A stretch of DNA of 64,000 nt from an uncultured Pseudoflavonifractor sp. Its GTDB lineage: Bacteria > Bacillota > Clostridia > Oscillospirales > Oscillospiraceae. The notes under the pieces were generated by a model. It was not told the DNA's origin and did no database searches. It saw nothing but the letters and a program-made list of their open reading frames with translations. This document shows, piece by piece, positions 25,586 through 33,586 of this stretch; position 1 is the first letter of the stretch, and the number at the start of each line of letters is the position of its first letter. The translations under genes were made by a program, and so were the position numbers. The stretch is from NCBI RefSeq assembly GCF_944387805.1, contig NZ_CALXGI010000002.1:59112-123111 (forward strand), written 5' to 3'.

Positions 25586-25795
25586 TTACTGGGCAGCGCC
25601 GGCAGTCATCTTGTTCAGCTCAGCCAGCAGCGCGTCCACGTCCACGCCGTGAACCATGCAGGCCTGCTCCACGGTCTCTCCGCGGGAGGAGGGGCAGCCC
25701 AGGCAGTGCATGCCGATGGAGAGGAACAGGGGTGCGGTCTCGGGGGCGATGTCCAGGATGTCGCCGATAATGGTATCCTTCGTAATCTGAACCAT
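25586..25795 (-). CDS. DUF1858 domain protein
   Basis: 69-residue protein covering just the DUF1858 domain. Two cysteines form H-C-L-G-C-P, with a third in V-E-Q-A-C. DUF1858 is found alone or fused to hybrid-cluster and radical SAM proteins and is thought to handle redox or metals; no activity is proven. It is a single-gene unit with its own promoter and terminator, common in anaerobes. Confidence 0.88.
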   Translation of the reverse strand: MVQITKDTIIGDILDIAPETAPLFLSIGMHCLGCPSSRGETVEQACMVHGVDVDALLAELNKMTAGAAQ

Positions 25796-25830
25796 AGGTG
25801 GTTACCTCCATAAATCTCTAGGATATGGGT

Positions 25831-25859
25831 AGTATATCCTAATTCTCCCCATAATGCAA
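25831..25859 (-). promoter_or_regulatory. Promoter of the DUF1858 gene
   Basis: Minus strand TTGCAT (25859-25854), 17 bases, TATACT (25836-25831). Confidence 0.65.
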
Positions 25860-25914
25860 GATGGAGATTCTGTTTTTTCTCCCATCTTCAATTTTTCCTC
25901 ATGACTGAGCAACG

Positions 25915-25949
25915 AAAAACGCCCGGTGCAAATGCACCGGGCGTTTTTA
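25915..25949. terminator. Terminator after the zinc-ribbon gene
   Basis: Stem AAAACGCCCGGTGCA (about 25916-25930) with its complement, 2-base loop, T5 on the plus strand and T5 on the minus strand. Confidence 0.85.
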
Positions 25950-25958
25950 TCGTGCAAA

Positions 25959-26240
25959 TTACTGCTGCTGCTCACGCATACGAGCAAAGCACTCGCTGCA
26001 GTAGACAGGCCGATCGGACTTGGGCTCAAAGGGAACCCGAGCCTCGCCGCCGCAGGCAGCGCAGGTGGCAGTGAAGTACTCACGGGGGCCACGGGCGGCA
26101 TTCTTGCGGGCGTCACGGCAGGGCTTGCAGCGCTGGGGCTCGTTCTGGAAGCCGCGCTCGGCGTAGAACTCCTGCTCACCGGCAGTGAACACGAACTCCT
26201 TGCCACATTCCTTGCATACGAGTGTCTTGTCTTCAAACAT
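25959..26240 (-). CDS. Zinc-ribbon protein with CxxC-x17-CxxC domain
   Basis: 93-residue protein with two zinc ribbons. The first is C-K-E-C ... C-K-P-C. The second is exactly C-A-A-C, 17 residues, C-S-E-C, the TIGR04272 pattern. Function unknown; such proteins are common in Clostridia and may bind nucleic acid. ATG at 26240 with AGAGGG upstream. It follows the sigma factor gene by 73 bp with no terminator between, so the two may be co-transcribed. Confidence 0.88.
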   Translation of the reverse strand: MFEDKTLVCKECGKEFVFTAGEQEFYAERGFQNEPQRCKPCRDARKNAARGPREYFTATCAACGGEARVPFEPKSDRPVYCSECFARMREQQQ

Positions 26241-26313
26241 GATGATACCCTCTCTTTGACTCTTTGCCCAGGTCAGGATAAACCTACTTTGCTGGGACAT
26301 GTAATATTTGCGT

Positions 26314-26949
26314 TCAGCTTGCGCTGATATCGCCAGACTGGAAATGCTTCGCCACCTTGCGCCTGATGCGCTGGACAGCGTTGTCCACCGATTTCGGGGA
26401 CCGTTTTACCTCGGCTGCAATCTCATCATAGGACAGTCCGTTTAGATACAGTCCGAGGACTTTCGCTTCGAAACCGGACAGCTGGCCCTTCAGCACACCC
26501 AGGCGCTCCCGGAGCTCTTCCCTGCCGATCATGATGGTCTCAGGGTTCTCCAGGCGTTCCTGGTCTGTACCATAAGCATAGTGGTCGGTCTTTCCATCAA
26601 AGAAAGGGGTTTCGAATGAGATATAGTTGTTCAGCGGCGTATGTTTATCGCGTGATGCCGCCTTCACCGCAGACAGGAGACGGTTCCTTATGCATGTCTC
26701 CGCATAAGTATGAAACGAAGCGCCTTTGGATGGATCGTAAACGCGAATAGCAGCCAACAGGCCCACCATTCCCTCCTGAATCAGGTCTTCGCTGTCTCCT
26801 CCTGCCAGGAAAAGCGGCCGGGAGCACATACGTACCAGGCGGTTATACCGGATGACCAGCGTCTCTTCCGCCAGGCGATCTCCTGATGCAGCCTGCATAC
26901 AAAGCGCCTCATCTGACAGCTTTTGGTAGTCCTGATCCTGTGGCTTCAT
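26314..26949 (-). CDS. sigH: RNA polymerase sigma factor, SigH type
   Basis: 211-residue sigma-70 family protein. Region 2 contains D-L-I-Q-E-G-M-V-G-L-L-A-A-I-R-V-Y-D (core binding and -10 recognition). Region 4 is a helix-turn-helix with L-S-Y-D-E-I-A. Length and sequence fit the Spo0H/sigma-30 group that starts sporulation. A conserved segment between the regions (P-L-N-N-Y-I-S-F) is typical. ATG at 26949 with AAGGAG. Confidence 0.9.
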   Translation of the reverse strand: MKPQDQDYQKLSDEALCMQAASGDRLAEETLVIRYNRLVRMCSRPLFLAGGDSEDLIQEGMVGLLAAIRVYDPSKGASFHTYAETCIRNRLLSAVKAASRDKHTPLNNYISFETPFFDGKTDHYAYGTDQERLENPETIMIGREELRERLGVLKGQLSGFEAKVLGLYLNGLSYDEIAAEVKRSPKSVDNAVQRIRRKVAKHFQSGDISAS

Positions 26950-26966
26950 TCCAAATCTCCTTACCT

Positions 26967-26995
26967 ATTAAAGCAGAAGAACCGGTATTTGTCAA
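26967..26995 (-). promoter_or_regulatory. Promoter of sigH
   Basis: Minus strand TTGACA (26995-26990), 17 bases, TTTAAT (26972-26967), about 18 bases from the start codon. Confidence 0.7.
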
Positions 26996-27032
26996 TAGTT
27001 TTATGCAAAATATTTTAAAGACCCCAAAAATA

Positions 27033-28382
27033 TCAGATAGTTTTAATCAGATCTGCCAATTCATGCGCACAGGACTTGGCGGTCTCCTCGTCCCTTGCCT
27101 CCACCATGACCCGAATCAGCGCCTCAGTGCCGGAGGGGCGCACCAAAATGCGGCCATCTCCCGCCAGACGAGCCTCCTGCTGAGCGATAGCAGCCTTCAG
27201 TTCTGCATTGGCCATAATCTCCGCCTTCTTGTCTTTGTCGGCCACAGCCACATTCACCAGCAGCTGGGGATATCGCTTGCAGCCGGACACAAGTTCAGAG
27301 GCTTTCTTTCCAGAGGCGTGCAGCAGAGCAAGGAGCTGAAGGGCAGTCAACTGTCCGTCACCTGTGGTGGCATAGCGGCGGAAAATCATGTGTCCGGACT
27401 GCTCACCGCCCAGCACATAGCCGCACTCCTCCATCTTCTCCAGCACGTTGCGGTCTCCCACGTCGGTGCAAAGCAGCTGCATCCCGTGTTCACGGCAGAA
27501 CGCATGCAGGCCCAAATTGCTCATGACAGTGGCAACCACGGCGTTGCCGGGCAGTTCTCCCCGGCTCATCAGATCCTGGCCGCAGACAGCCATGATCTGG
27601 TCGCCGTCAATCTCATTGCCAAGCTCGTCGCAGGCCAGGCAGCGGTCGGCGTCGCCGTCAAAGGCAATGCCCAGGTCGTAGCCCCCGGCCTTGACCATGG
27701 TGCACAGCTTATCCAGGTGGGTGGAACCGCAGCCGCTGTTGATGTTCACGCCGTCAGGGTCGGCGTTGATGACATCGGTGTGCAGATCAGGGAAACGGTC
27801 AAACAGACGGGCAGCGGTGGCGGAGGAGGCGCCGTTGGCGCAGTCTACCAGAATACGCATCCCACCCAGGTCGCTGGTCACAGTGGAGGCCAGGTGGTCA
27901 ATATAGTCCTCCCGCTCTTTCTGGTCGGCATAGATGACCCGGCCGATGTCGCCGTGGGTCTTCAGAGGCACTTCCCTGCCGGACAGAATGATGTCCTCAA
28001 TCTCGCCTTCCAGGGCGTCGGAGAGCTTGAAGCCCTGGCCATTGAAGATCTTAATGCCATTGTGTTCAAAGGGATTGTGGGAGGCGGAGATGACGATGCC
28101 TGCATCAGCGTTGTTGTCCACCGTGATCCAAGCCACAGCCGGGGTGGGAATGACGCCCAAATGGAGCACATCCGCGCCAGCAGAGCACAGTCCGGCGATC
28201 AGTGCGCCCTCCAGCAGGTCAGAGGAGATGCGGGTGTCCTTGCCGATGGCCACCAGCGGCTTGTGGTTTCCCTCTTTCGTGAGTACCTGTGCGGCGGCCA
28301 GGCCCACTTTATAGGCCAGGTCGGCATCCAGTCCGGCGTTGACCACGCCGCGGATTCCATCAGTACCGAACAATTTTCCCAT
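27033..28382 (-). CDS. glmM: Phosphoglucosamine mutase
   Basis: Converts glucosamine-6-phosphate to glucosamine-1-phosphate for UDP-GlcNAc. 449 residues. The phosphoserine loop reads S-A-S-H-N-P, the metal loop D-G-D-A-D-R, and the phosphate-binding end R-P-S-G-T-E. The ATG at 28382 gives the classical M-G-K-L-F-G-T-D-G-I-R-G start; a TTG four codons earlier sits on the ribosome site. glmS is not in the window. Confidence 0.96.
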   Translation of the reverse strand: MGKLFGTDGIRGVVNAGLDADLAYKVGLAAAQVLTKEGNHKPLVAIGKDTRISSDLLEGALIAGLCSAGADVLHLGVIPTPAVAWITVDNNADAGIVISASHNPFEHNGIKIFNGQGFKLSDALEGEIEDIILSGREVPLKTHGDIGRVIYADQKEREDYIDHLASTVTSDLGGMRILVDCANGASSATAARLFDRFPDLHTDVINADPDGVNINSGCGSTHLDKLCTMVKAGGYDLGIAFDGDADRCLACDELGNEIDGDQIMAVCGQDLMSRGELPGNAVVATVMSNLGLHAFCREHGMQLLCTDVGDRNVLEKMEECGYVLGGEQSGHMIFRRYATTGDGQLTALQLLALLHASGKKASELVSGCKRYPQLLVNVAVADKDKKAEIMANAELKAAIAQQEARLAGDGRILVRPSGTEALIRVMVEARDEETAKSCAHELADLIKTI

Positions 28383-28445
28383 ATTCAGAAACAACCCTTT
28401 CTGTAATGCTTATTTTTCAGGGACATGGCCCCGGTATTGCTTTTG

Positions 28446-29501
28446 TCAGAACGACAGCTGGTCCAGTCCGTCACCTCTGGGCACAGGCAGCCCCAGATGC
28501 TCATAGGCCCGGCGGGTAACGCAGCGCCCTCTGGGCGTGCGGGTGAGGAACCCCATCTGCATCAGGTAGGGCTCATACACATCCTCCAGCGTGACCGCTT
28601 CCTCGTTGATAGTGGCTGCCAAAGTCTCCAGTCCCACAGGGCCGCCGCCGTAGTGCTCAATGATGCTGGTAAGCATCCGGCGGTCCACAGCGTCCAAGCC
28701 CAGATAATCCACCTCCAGAGCGCTGAGAGCCTGATCGGCCACGTCCCGGGTGATGACGCCGCCCGCTCGTACCTGGGCAAAGTCCCTCACCCGGCGTAGC
28801 ATCCGGTTGGCGATACGGGGCGTTCCCCGGCTCCGCCGTGCAATCTCCATGGCGCCGTCCGCCTCAATGGGCACCCCCAGAATGCCCGCTGAGCGGGTAA
28901 CAATCAGAGCCAGCTCTTCGGGCGTATACAGTTCCAGCCGCAGCGTAACGCCAAAACGGTCCCGCAGAGGAGCAGACAGCTGCCCTGCTCTGGTGGTAGC
29001 GCCAATCAAGGTAAATCTCGGCAGGTCCAGCCGGATGGAGTTTGCGGAGGGACCCTTGCCAATAATGATGTCGATGGCAAAGTCCTCCATGGCGGGATAG
29101 AGGATCTCCTCCACCGATCGATTGAGACGGTGGATCTCATCTACAAAGAGAATGTCATTCTCCTGCAAATTGGTCAGCAGTGCCGCCAGATCTCCCGGTT
29201 TCTCAATGGCGGGACCGGAGGTGATTCGGATGTTGACCCCCATCTCGTTGGCGATAATGCCGGACAGCGTGGTCTTGCCCAGGCCCGGAGGGCCGTGGAG
29301 CAGCACATGGTCCAAAGGCTCCCCCCGCATCTTGGCCGCCTGGATAAAGATCTCCAGGTTGCTCTTGGCTTTCTTCTGACCAATGTACTCCGCAAGCGTC
29401 TTTGGCCGGAGAGACCCCTCATTCTCATCATCCCGGGTCAGGGATGTGGTCACCAGGGGCTCTTCTGTCTCAAAGCCGCTCTCCGAAAAATCGATGCTCA
29501 A
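28446..29501 (-). CDS. ruvB: Holliday junction branch migration ATPase RuvB
   Basis: 351-residue AAA+ motor. Walker [10 protein letters not shown], Walker B D-E-I-H, and G-A-T-T-R-A-G (sensor 1) are present, with a C-terminal winged helix. The start is a TTG at 29501 with GAGGAAG upstream. In order with ruvA and ruvC. Confidence 0.97.
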   Translation of the reverse strand: MSIDFSESGFETEEPLVTTSLTRDDENEGSLRPKTLAEYIGQKKAKSNLEIFIQAAKMRGEPLDHVLLHGPPGLGKTTLSGIIANEMGVNIRITSGPAIEKPGDLAALLTNLQENDILFVDEIHRLNRSVEEILYPAMEDFAIDIIIGKGPSANSIRLDLPRFTLIGATTRAGQLSAPLRDRFGVTLRLELYTPEELALIVTRSAGILGVPIEADGAMEIARRSRGTPRIANRMLRRVRDFAQVRAGGVITRDVADQALSALEVDYLGLDAVDRRMLTSIIEHYGGGPVGLETLAATINEEAVTLEDVYEPYLMQMGFLTRTPRGRCVTRRAYEHLGLPVPRGDGLDQLSF

Positions 29502-29550
29502 ATGCTCACTTCCTCTTCCAGGCGGACCCTGGGCCCGCTTGTGTTCACGG

Positions 29551-30156
29551 TCACTTTACCATCTTCTTCAGCGCCTGTTTGATAATCTCCTCCAGGGCAA
29601 GCGCCTCCATGTCGATATTCTTCAGAGCAGCCGCAGCCTCAGCCTGACTGTACCCAAGCACAGCCAGAGCCGCAGCCGCCTCGCTGGCCTTGTTCTGAGG
29701 GATGACCGTGACGCCGGTGCCGCCGTAGCTCTCACCGCCGGAAGTGGAGAGCTGTCCCTTGGCCAGCTTATCCTTCAGCTCCAGAATAATGCGCTGGGCG
29801 ATTTTCTTGCCAATACCGGGAGCCACAGTGAGAGACTTCTCGTCTCCCGTGATAATGGATGTGGCCAACCCTTCCGGAGTGGTGGAGGACAGAATGGACA
29901 GCGCCGCCTTGGGACCCACGCCGGATATGCCAATGAGCAGCTGGAAACAGCTGAGCTCATTCTCAGTGGCAAAACCGTAGAGCTCCATAGCGTCCTCCCG
30001 AACGTTGAGGTGGGTATATAGGGTAGCAGTCTCCCCTTTTTTCAGCCGGGCAAGCGTGCTGTTGGTGGTACGGCAGGCATAGCCCACGCCGCCGCAGTCC
30101 ACAACCGCCAGATAGGGCGCCATATGGACCACAGGGCCTTTCACATAGTAAAACAT
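29551..30156 (-). CDS. ruvA: Holliday junction protein RuvA
   Basis: 201 residues: N-terminal OB fold, central double helix-hairpin-helix (G-I-S-G-V-G-P-K and V-A-P-G-I-G-K-K), acidic linker, and a C-terminal domain that contacts RuvB (A-L-A-V-L-G-Y-S). It tetramerises on the junction. Confidence 0.97.
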   Translation of the reverse strand: MFYYVKGPVVHMAPYLAVVDCGGVGYACRTTNSTLARLKKGETATLYTHLNVREDAMELYGFATENELSCFQLLIGISGVGPKAALSILSSTTPEGLATSIITGDEKSLTVAPGIGKKIAQRIILELKDKLAKGQLSTSGGESYGGTGVTVIPQNKASEAAAALAVLGYSQAEAAAALKNIDMEALALEEIIKQALKKMVK

Positions 30157-30184
30157 ATCGGTTCCTCACTGTGTTTCTCAATTG

Positions 30185-30724
30185 TCAGCGGCGGTCGTCC
30201 CGGGCGGCATACCGGCCGCTGCCCGGCCGGGCGGAATCCAGCAGAGACAGCCGGGAAGAGGACGAGCGGGCATGACACAGGGCAATGGCCACAGCGTCCG
30301 CTGCATCGTCCGGCTTTGGCACATCCTTCAATCCCAGCAGCCGCTTGGTCATGTCCATCACCTGCCGCTTCTCCGCCTTCCCGTACCCTACCACCGCCTG
30401 TTTGACCTGGGACGGGCTGTACTCAAAGATGGGGACGCCTGCCCGTTCCGCCTCTGTCAGAATGACTCCTCTGGCCTGAGCCACCCCAATACCAGTGGTC
30501 ACGTTCTGGTTGAAGAACAGCTCCTCTACCGCCATAGCCTCCGGCTTAAACTGGCGGAGCAGGGTGGCCATGTCGTCAGAGATCTGAAGCAGCCTGGCGG
30601 GCAGCGGCAGCCCGGCCGGAGTGGTAATAGCGCCGCACCGGATGAGCCTCTGCCGCCCCGGCACTGCCTCCAGCACCCCGAAGCCTACAATGGCGAAGCC
30701 AGGGTCTATTCCCAAAATGATCAT
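30185..30724 (-). CDS. ruvC: Holliday junction resolvase RuvC
   Basis: 179-residue RNase H-fold endonuclease. Catalytic acids are D in I-L-G-I-D-P-G, E in A-V-E-E-L-F-F and the D-D-A-A-D-A pair. The ATG at 30724 has AGGAGG 5 bases upstream. The C-terminal 20 residues are Ser/Arg-rich and not conserved. Confidence 0.96.
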   Translation of the reverse strand: MIILGIDPGFAIVGFGVLEAVPGRQRLIRCGAITTPAGLPLPARLLQISDDMATLLRQFKPEAMAVEELFFNQNVTTGIGVAQARGVILTEAERAGVPIFEYSPSQVKQAVVGYGKAEKRQVMDMTKRLLGLKDVPKPDDAADAVAIALCHARSSSSRLSLLDSARPGSGRYAARDDRR

Positions 30725-30798
30725 GGTAACCTCCTGGGCATACATACGGATTTATTCTAACACGGCAAAGAGGGCGGCGCAACAAAGAATTTGCATGC

Positions 30799-30845
30799 AA
30801 AACAGCAGACGCCGCGGCAGAATCTGCCGCGGCGTCTGCTGTTTT
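30799..30845 (-). terminator. Strong hairpin terminator after xerD
   Basis: 22-base perfect arms (AAAACAGCAGACGCCGCGGC..., 30799-30820 with 30824-30845) and a 3-base loop. The minus strand ends in T4. It lies between xerD and ruvC. Confidence 0.75.
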
Positions 30846-30887
30846 AGAAGGAGAATTGTAAGCGGAAGTCCCGTATCCACCCTCAGC

Positions 30888-31766
30888 TTATGCGCGGGGG
30901 TGGGCTTTGTTGTATACATCTTTCAGTTTCTGATTTACCAGCTGGGCGTATATCTGGGTGGACGAGATATCAGCGTGTCCCAGCATCTCCTGGATGGACC
31001 GCAGGTCCGCGCCATTCTCCAGCAGATGCGCTGCAAAGGAGTGACGCAGAGTGTGGGGCGTGATATCCTTGCGGATGCCCGCCTTCTCCTGGTAGTGCTT
31101 GATGATCTTCCAAAAACCCTGACGGCTCATGCGCTCCCCGTTCATATTGACAAACAGCGCTTTCTCATCAGGGTGCTCAATCATCTGAGGACGAACCTGG
31201 GTCACATAGTTTGCAAGGGCCCGCACGGCGGCGGGATAGAGGGGGATAATCCGCTCCTTGTTCCGCCCGACGCAGCGAACAAAGCCCGCTGACAGGTTAA
31301 TGTGCTCCAGATTCAGGCCAATCAGCTCGGATACCCGGATGCCGGTGGCGTACAACAGTTCCAGCATAGCCTTGTCCCGGCAGCCTTTGGCGTCAGAGGG
31401 GTCGGGCTGTTCCAGAAACAGGTCCACCTCTTTGCTGGTGAGAATCTGCGGCAGCTTGCGCTCAACCTTGGCAGGCGTAATCCCCCGCACAGGATTGACG
31501 GCCACGATGCCAGCGCCAATCAAAAAGTTATAAAAGGACTTCATGGAGGCCAGACTTCTGGTCACCGTAGCCACAGACTTTCCTTTTGCGGACAGATACT
31601 TTACATACCGCTCCACATCCGCCTGTCCGGCCTGTTCTGCCGTCAGGTTCTCTCCCTCCAGCCAGCCTGCGTACTGGTGGATATCCCGCAGGTAGGAACT
31701 GAGTGTATTGAGGGACGCCTTTTTCTCTGTCTTCAGGTATGACTCATACTCTTTTAAATAATCCAT
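30888..31766 (-). CDS. xerD: Tyrosine recombinase XerD-like
   Basis: 292-residue recombinase that resolves chromosome dimers. The N-terminal SAM-like core-binding domain covers about residues 1-85. Catalytic residues: R in G-I-R-V-S-E-L, H-T-L-R-H, a later H in L-G-H-A-D, and Y in S-S-T-Q-I-Y. It lies next to spoIIM, as ripX/xerD does in Bacillus, which argues for the housekeeping enzyme and not an integrase. Confidence 0.92.
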   Translation of the reverse strand: MDYLKEYESYLKTEKKASLNTLSSYLRDIHQYAGWLEGENLTAEQAGQADVERYVKYLSAKGKSVATVTRSLASMKSFYNFLIGAGIVAVNPVRGITPAKVERKLPQILTSKEVDLFLEQPDPSDAKGCRDKAMLELLYATGIRVSELIGLNLEHINLSAGFVRCVGRNKERIIPLYPAAVRALANYVTQVRPQMIEHPDEKALFVNMNGERMSRQGFWKIIKHYQEKAGIRKDITPHTLRHSFAAHLLENGADLRSIQEMLGHADISSTQIYAQLVNQKLKDVYNKAHPRA

Positions 31767-31826
31767 CCCCTGCGCGTCTCCATCCTATGTAGAATTCGGC
31801 GCTTCCGCCCTTCAGCAGGTACACGC

Positions 31827-32456
31827 CTATGCCGCCAGCATTCTAGCCGCCCATCCCACAAGGGTAGGAACGGCCAGATATTCCAGCAGTATACACACAC
31901 AGAACGCCCCGGCACACATACCGCAGCGCACAAAGTAGGCCCGGCCGAATGGGGAGCCTCTCCTGCTCTCCCCTATGGTACGCCCGGCCAGGCGGACCGA
32001 AGCCGTCAGTCCCTGGACGCCTAGAACAAAAAGCGCCGGAATGCTGACTGCACCGGATACACCAAAAATCAGCGCAGCCGCAAAGCAACCCTCGCTGCCG
32101 AACATTCGAACAAAGGAGGACACTGCAAAGGACAACAGAAATCCCCGGACAGAAAATAAGATCGGAATGCCGAGCACTCCCAAGGCGGTAAACCCCAGGG
32201 CCACGGTCAAAACAGGCCAGCGGAGCACTTCCCACATGAGCGGAAGCAAGGCGGGCGGCTGTACGTCCCCCTCCCCTGCAGCCGACAGAAAGCCCTGAAC
32301 ATAGGCTGTCAAACTTTCCGCTCCGCTGCCTCCGGCTGCGGCGGCCAACAGGCATCCTGCCGCACTGCCCAGGAAAAAGCAGATCCCTACCGCTGCCAGG
32401 GCGGGGCCGCCCCCCTCTCCAGGGACATCCCACACCCCTGCCACAGCTCTGCGCAT
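31827..32456 (-). CDS. spoIIM: Stage II sporulation protein M-like membrane protein
   Basis: 209 residues with five or six membrane helices. Family features visible: the N-terminal segment before helix 1, F-T-A-L-G-V-L-G-I-P-I-L-F-S-V-R-G-F, and a conserved cysteine-rich last third. SpoIIM anchors the SpoIID-SpoIIP engulfment machine in the mother cell. The weak sequence similarity is helped by location next to xerD. ATG at 32456 with GGAGGTG. Confidence 0.8.
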   Translation of the reverse strand: MRRAVAGVWDVPGEGGGPALAAVGICFFLGSAAGCLLAAAAGGSGAESLTAYVQGFLSAAGEGDVQPPALLPLMWEVLRWPVLTVALGFTALGVLGIPILFSVRGFLLSFAVSSFVRMFGSEGCFAAALIFGVSGAVSIPALFVLGVQGLTASVRLAGRTIGESRRGSPFGRAYFVRCGMCAGAFCVCILLEYLAVPTLVGWAARMLAA

Positions 32457-32512
32457 CGGCCGTCACCTCCACAACAGCCTATGCGCGCCGGAGAGGAATT
32501 AGAAGGACAGCC

Positions 32513-33322
32513 TTACTTGCCAAGCTCCCGGGAACGGCGGACACAGCGCTCCATGGCCTCGCTTACCATCTCTCCAAAGCGGTAGTCGTCAAAGGCGGTC
32601 AGGGCCGCCAGAGTGGTTCCGCCGGGCGAGCACACCTGCCGTTCCAGCTCCCCTGCGGTCTTCCCGCTCTCCAGCAGCATCCTGGCAGACCCCTCCATGG
32701 TGAGGGCCGCCATACGCAGCGCCTGTTCCGGCTCCAGCCCCTGGGCCTGTCCGGCCCGCACCATAGCATCAGCCATACGGAAGAAGTATGCCGGCGAGGA
32801 ACCGGCGATGGCAATCACCGCATCTATCAAATTCTCGGGCACCACAAACACTTCACCTGCAGAGGAAAACACCGCCTTCACCGCATCAAAGAGCGTCTCC
32901 GGCGCATCACCCCGCTCAGCGAGAGCGGTACAGCCCTTCCCAACCAGCAGAGGCGTATTGGGCATGGCCCGCATCACATGGCACCCAGGCAGCTGCTCCC
33001 GCAGCCAGGCCAGAGAGTATCCCGGAGAAATCGAGAGCACGCCCTTGCCCTTTACCTGCTCTGCAATCTCCGGCAGCACCTCGCCAAACATCTGAGGTTT
33101 GACGCCCAGAATGACCAAATCTGTCTCCCGGGCCGCTTGACAGTTGTCCGTAGTGGTGTGAACACCCAGGCGGGCAAAGCGCTCCAGCTTATCCTCATGG
33201 CGATTGGAAATCCAGATTTGATCCGCCTGCAGAAGGCCGCCCTTTAGAACTCCATCCAAAATAGCTCCCGACATATTGCCGGCACCGATAAATCCCAACT
33301 TCAAGTGACAGACCTTCTTCAT
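32513..33322 (-). CDS. proC: Pyrroline-5-carboxylate reductase
   Basis: Final step of proline synthesis. 269 residues. N-terminal Rossmann motif L-G-F-I-G-A-G-N-M-S-G-A-I and C-terminal signature in the region A-G-E-L-E-R-Q-V-C-S-P-G-G-T-T. Two starts are possible: ATG at 33322 with little ribosome site, or TTG at 33304 with GAAGGT 7 bases upstream, which gives the usual short lead before the Rossmann fold. Confidence 0.94.
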   Translation of the reverse strand: MKKVCHLKLGFIGAGNMSGAILDGVLKGGLLQADQIWISNRHEDKLERFARLGVHTTTDNCQAARETDLVILGVKPQMFGEVLPEIAEQVKGKGVLSISPGYSLAWLREQLPGCHVMRAMPNTPLLVGKGCTALAERGDAPETLFDAVKAVFSSAGEVFVVPENLIDAVIAIAGSSPAYFFRMADAMVRAGQAQGLEPEQALRMAALTMEGSARMLLESGKTAGELERQVCSPGGTTLAALTAFDDYRFGEMVSEAMERCVRRSRELGK

Positions 33323-33342
33323 TAACCTAGTTTATGGATTAT

Positions 33343-33371
33343 AATATATCCCTTCCGAAGAATTAACGCAA
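33343..33371 (-). promoter_or_regulatory. Candidate promoter of proC
   Basis: Minus strand TTGCGT (33371-33366), 17 bases, TATATT (33348-33343) inside an AT-rich stretch. Confidence 0.5.
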
Positions 33372-33429
33372 GAAATACAAAGCAGAATTTTTATTTTTGT
33401 ATATTATGACAAAATATTATGTAAATCTC

Positions 33430-33487
33430 CTTATGTAAACTTCATCTACATAAGGAATGGGCGGCCTCGTTACGAGACGCCCATTCC
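33430..33487. repeat. Two adjacent hairpins between scfB and proC
   Basis: Arms CTTATGTA (33430-33437) / TACATAAG (33447-33454), then directly GGAATGGGCG (33454-33463) / CGCCCATTCC (33478-33487) whose loop holds a second palindrome CTCGT-T/A-ACGAG. Neither is followed by a clear T tract. The rest of the 264-base gap (33323-33586) is AT-rich and holds only the proC promoter. Confidence 0.7.
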
Positions 33488-33586
33488 ACCGGAAAATGTT
33501 CCATTTTTCTTCTGCCGTTCAGGCTATTACAGCATTTTTTGCGCCGCAAGCAAAAGATTACTATTTGTATAATTACATTCTGTATA

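Noticed and set aside
30888..31766. XerD-like recombinase as a prophage or island integrase
   Set aside because: No attachment repeats, tRNA or phage genes nearby, and it lies beside spoIIM as housekeeping xerD does.
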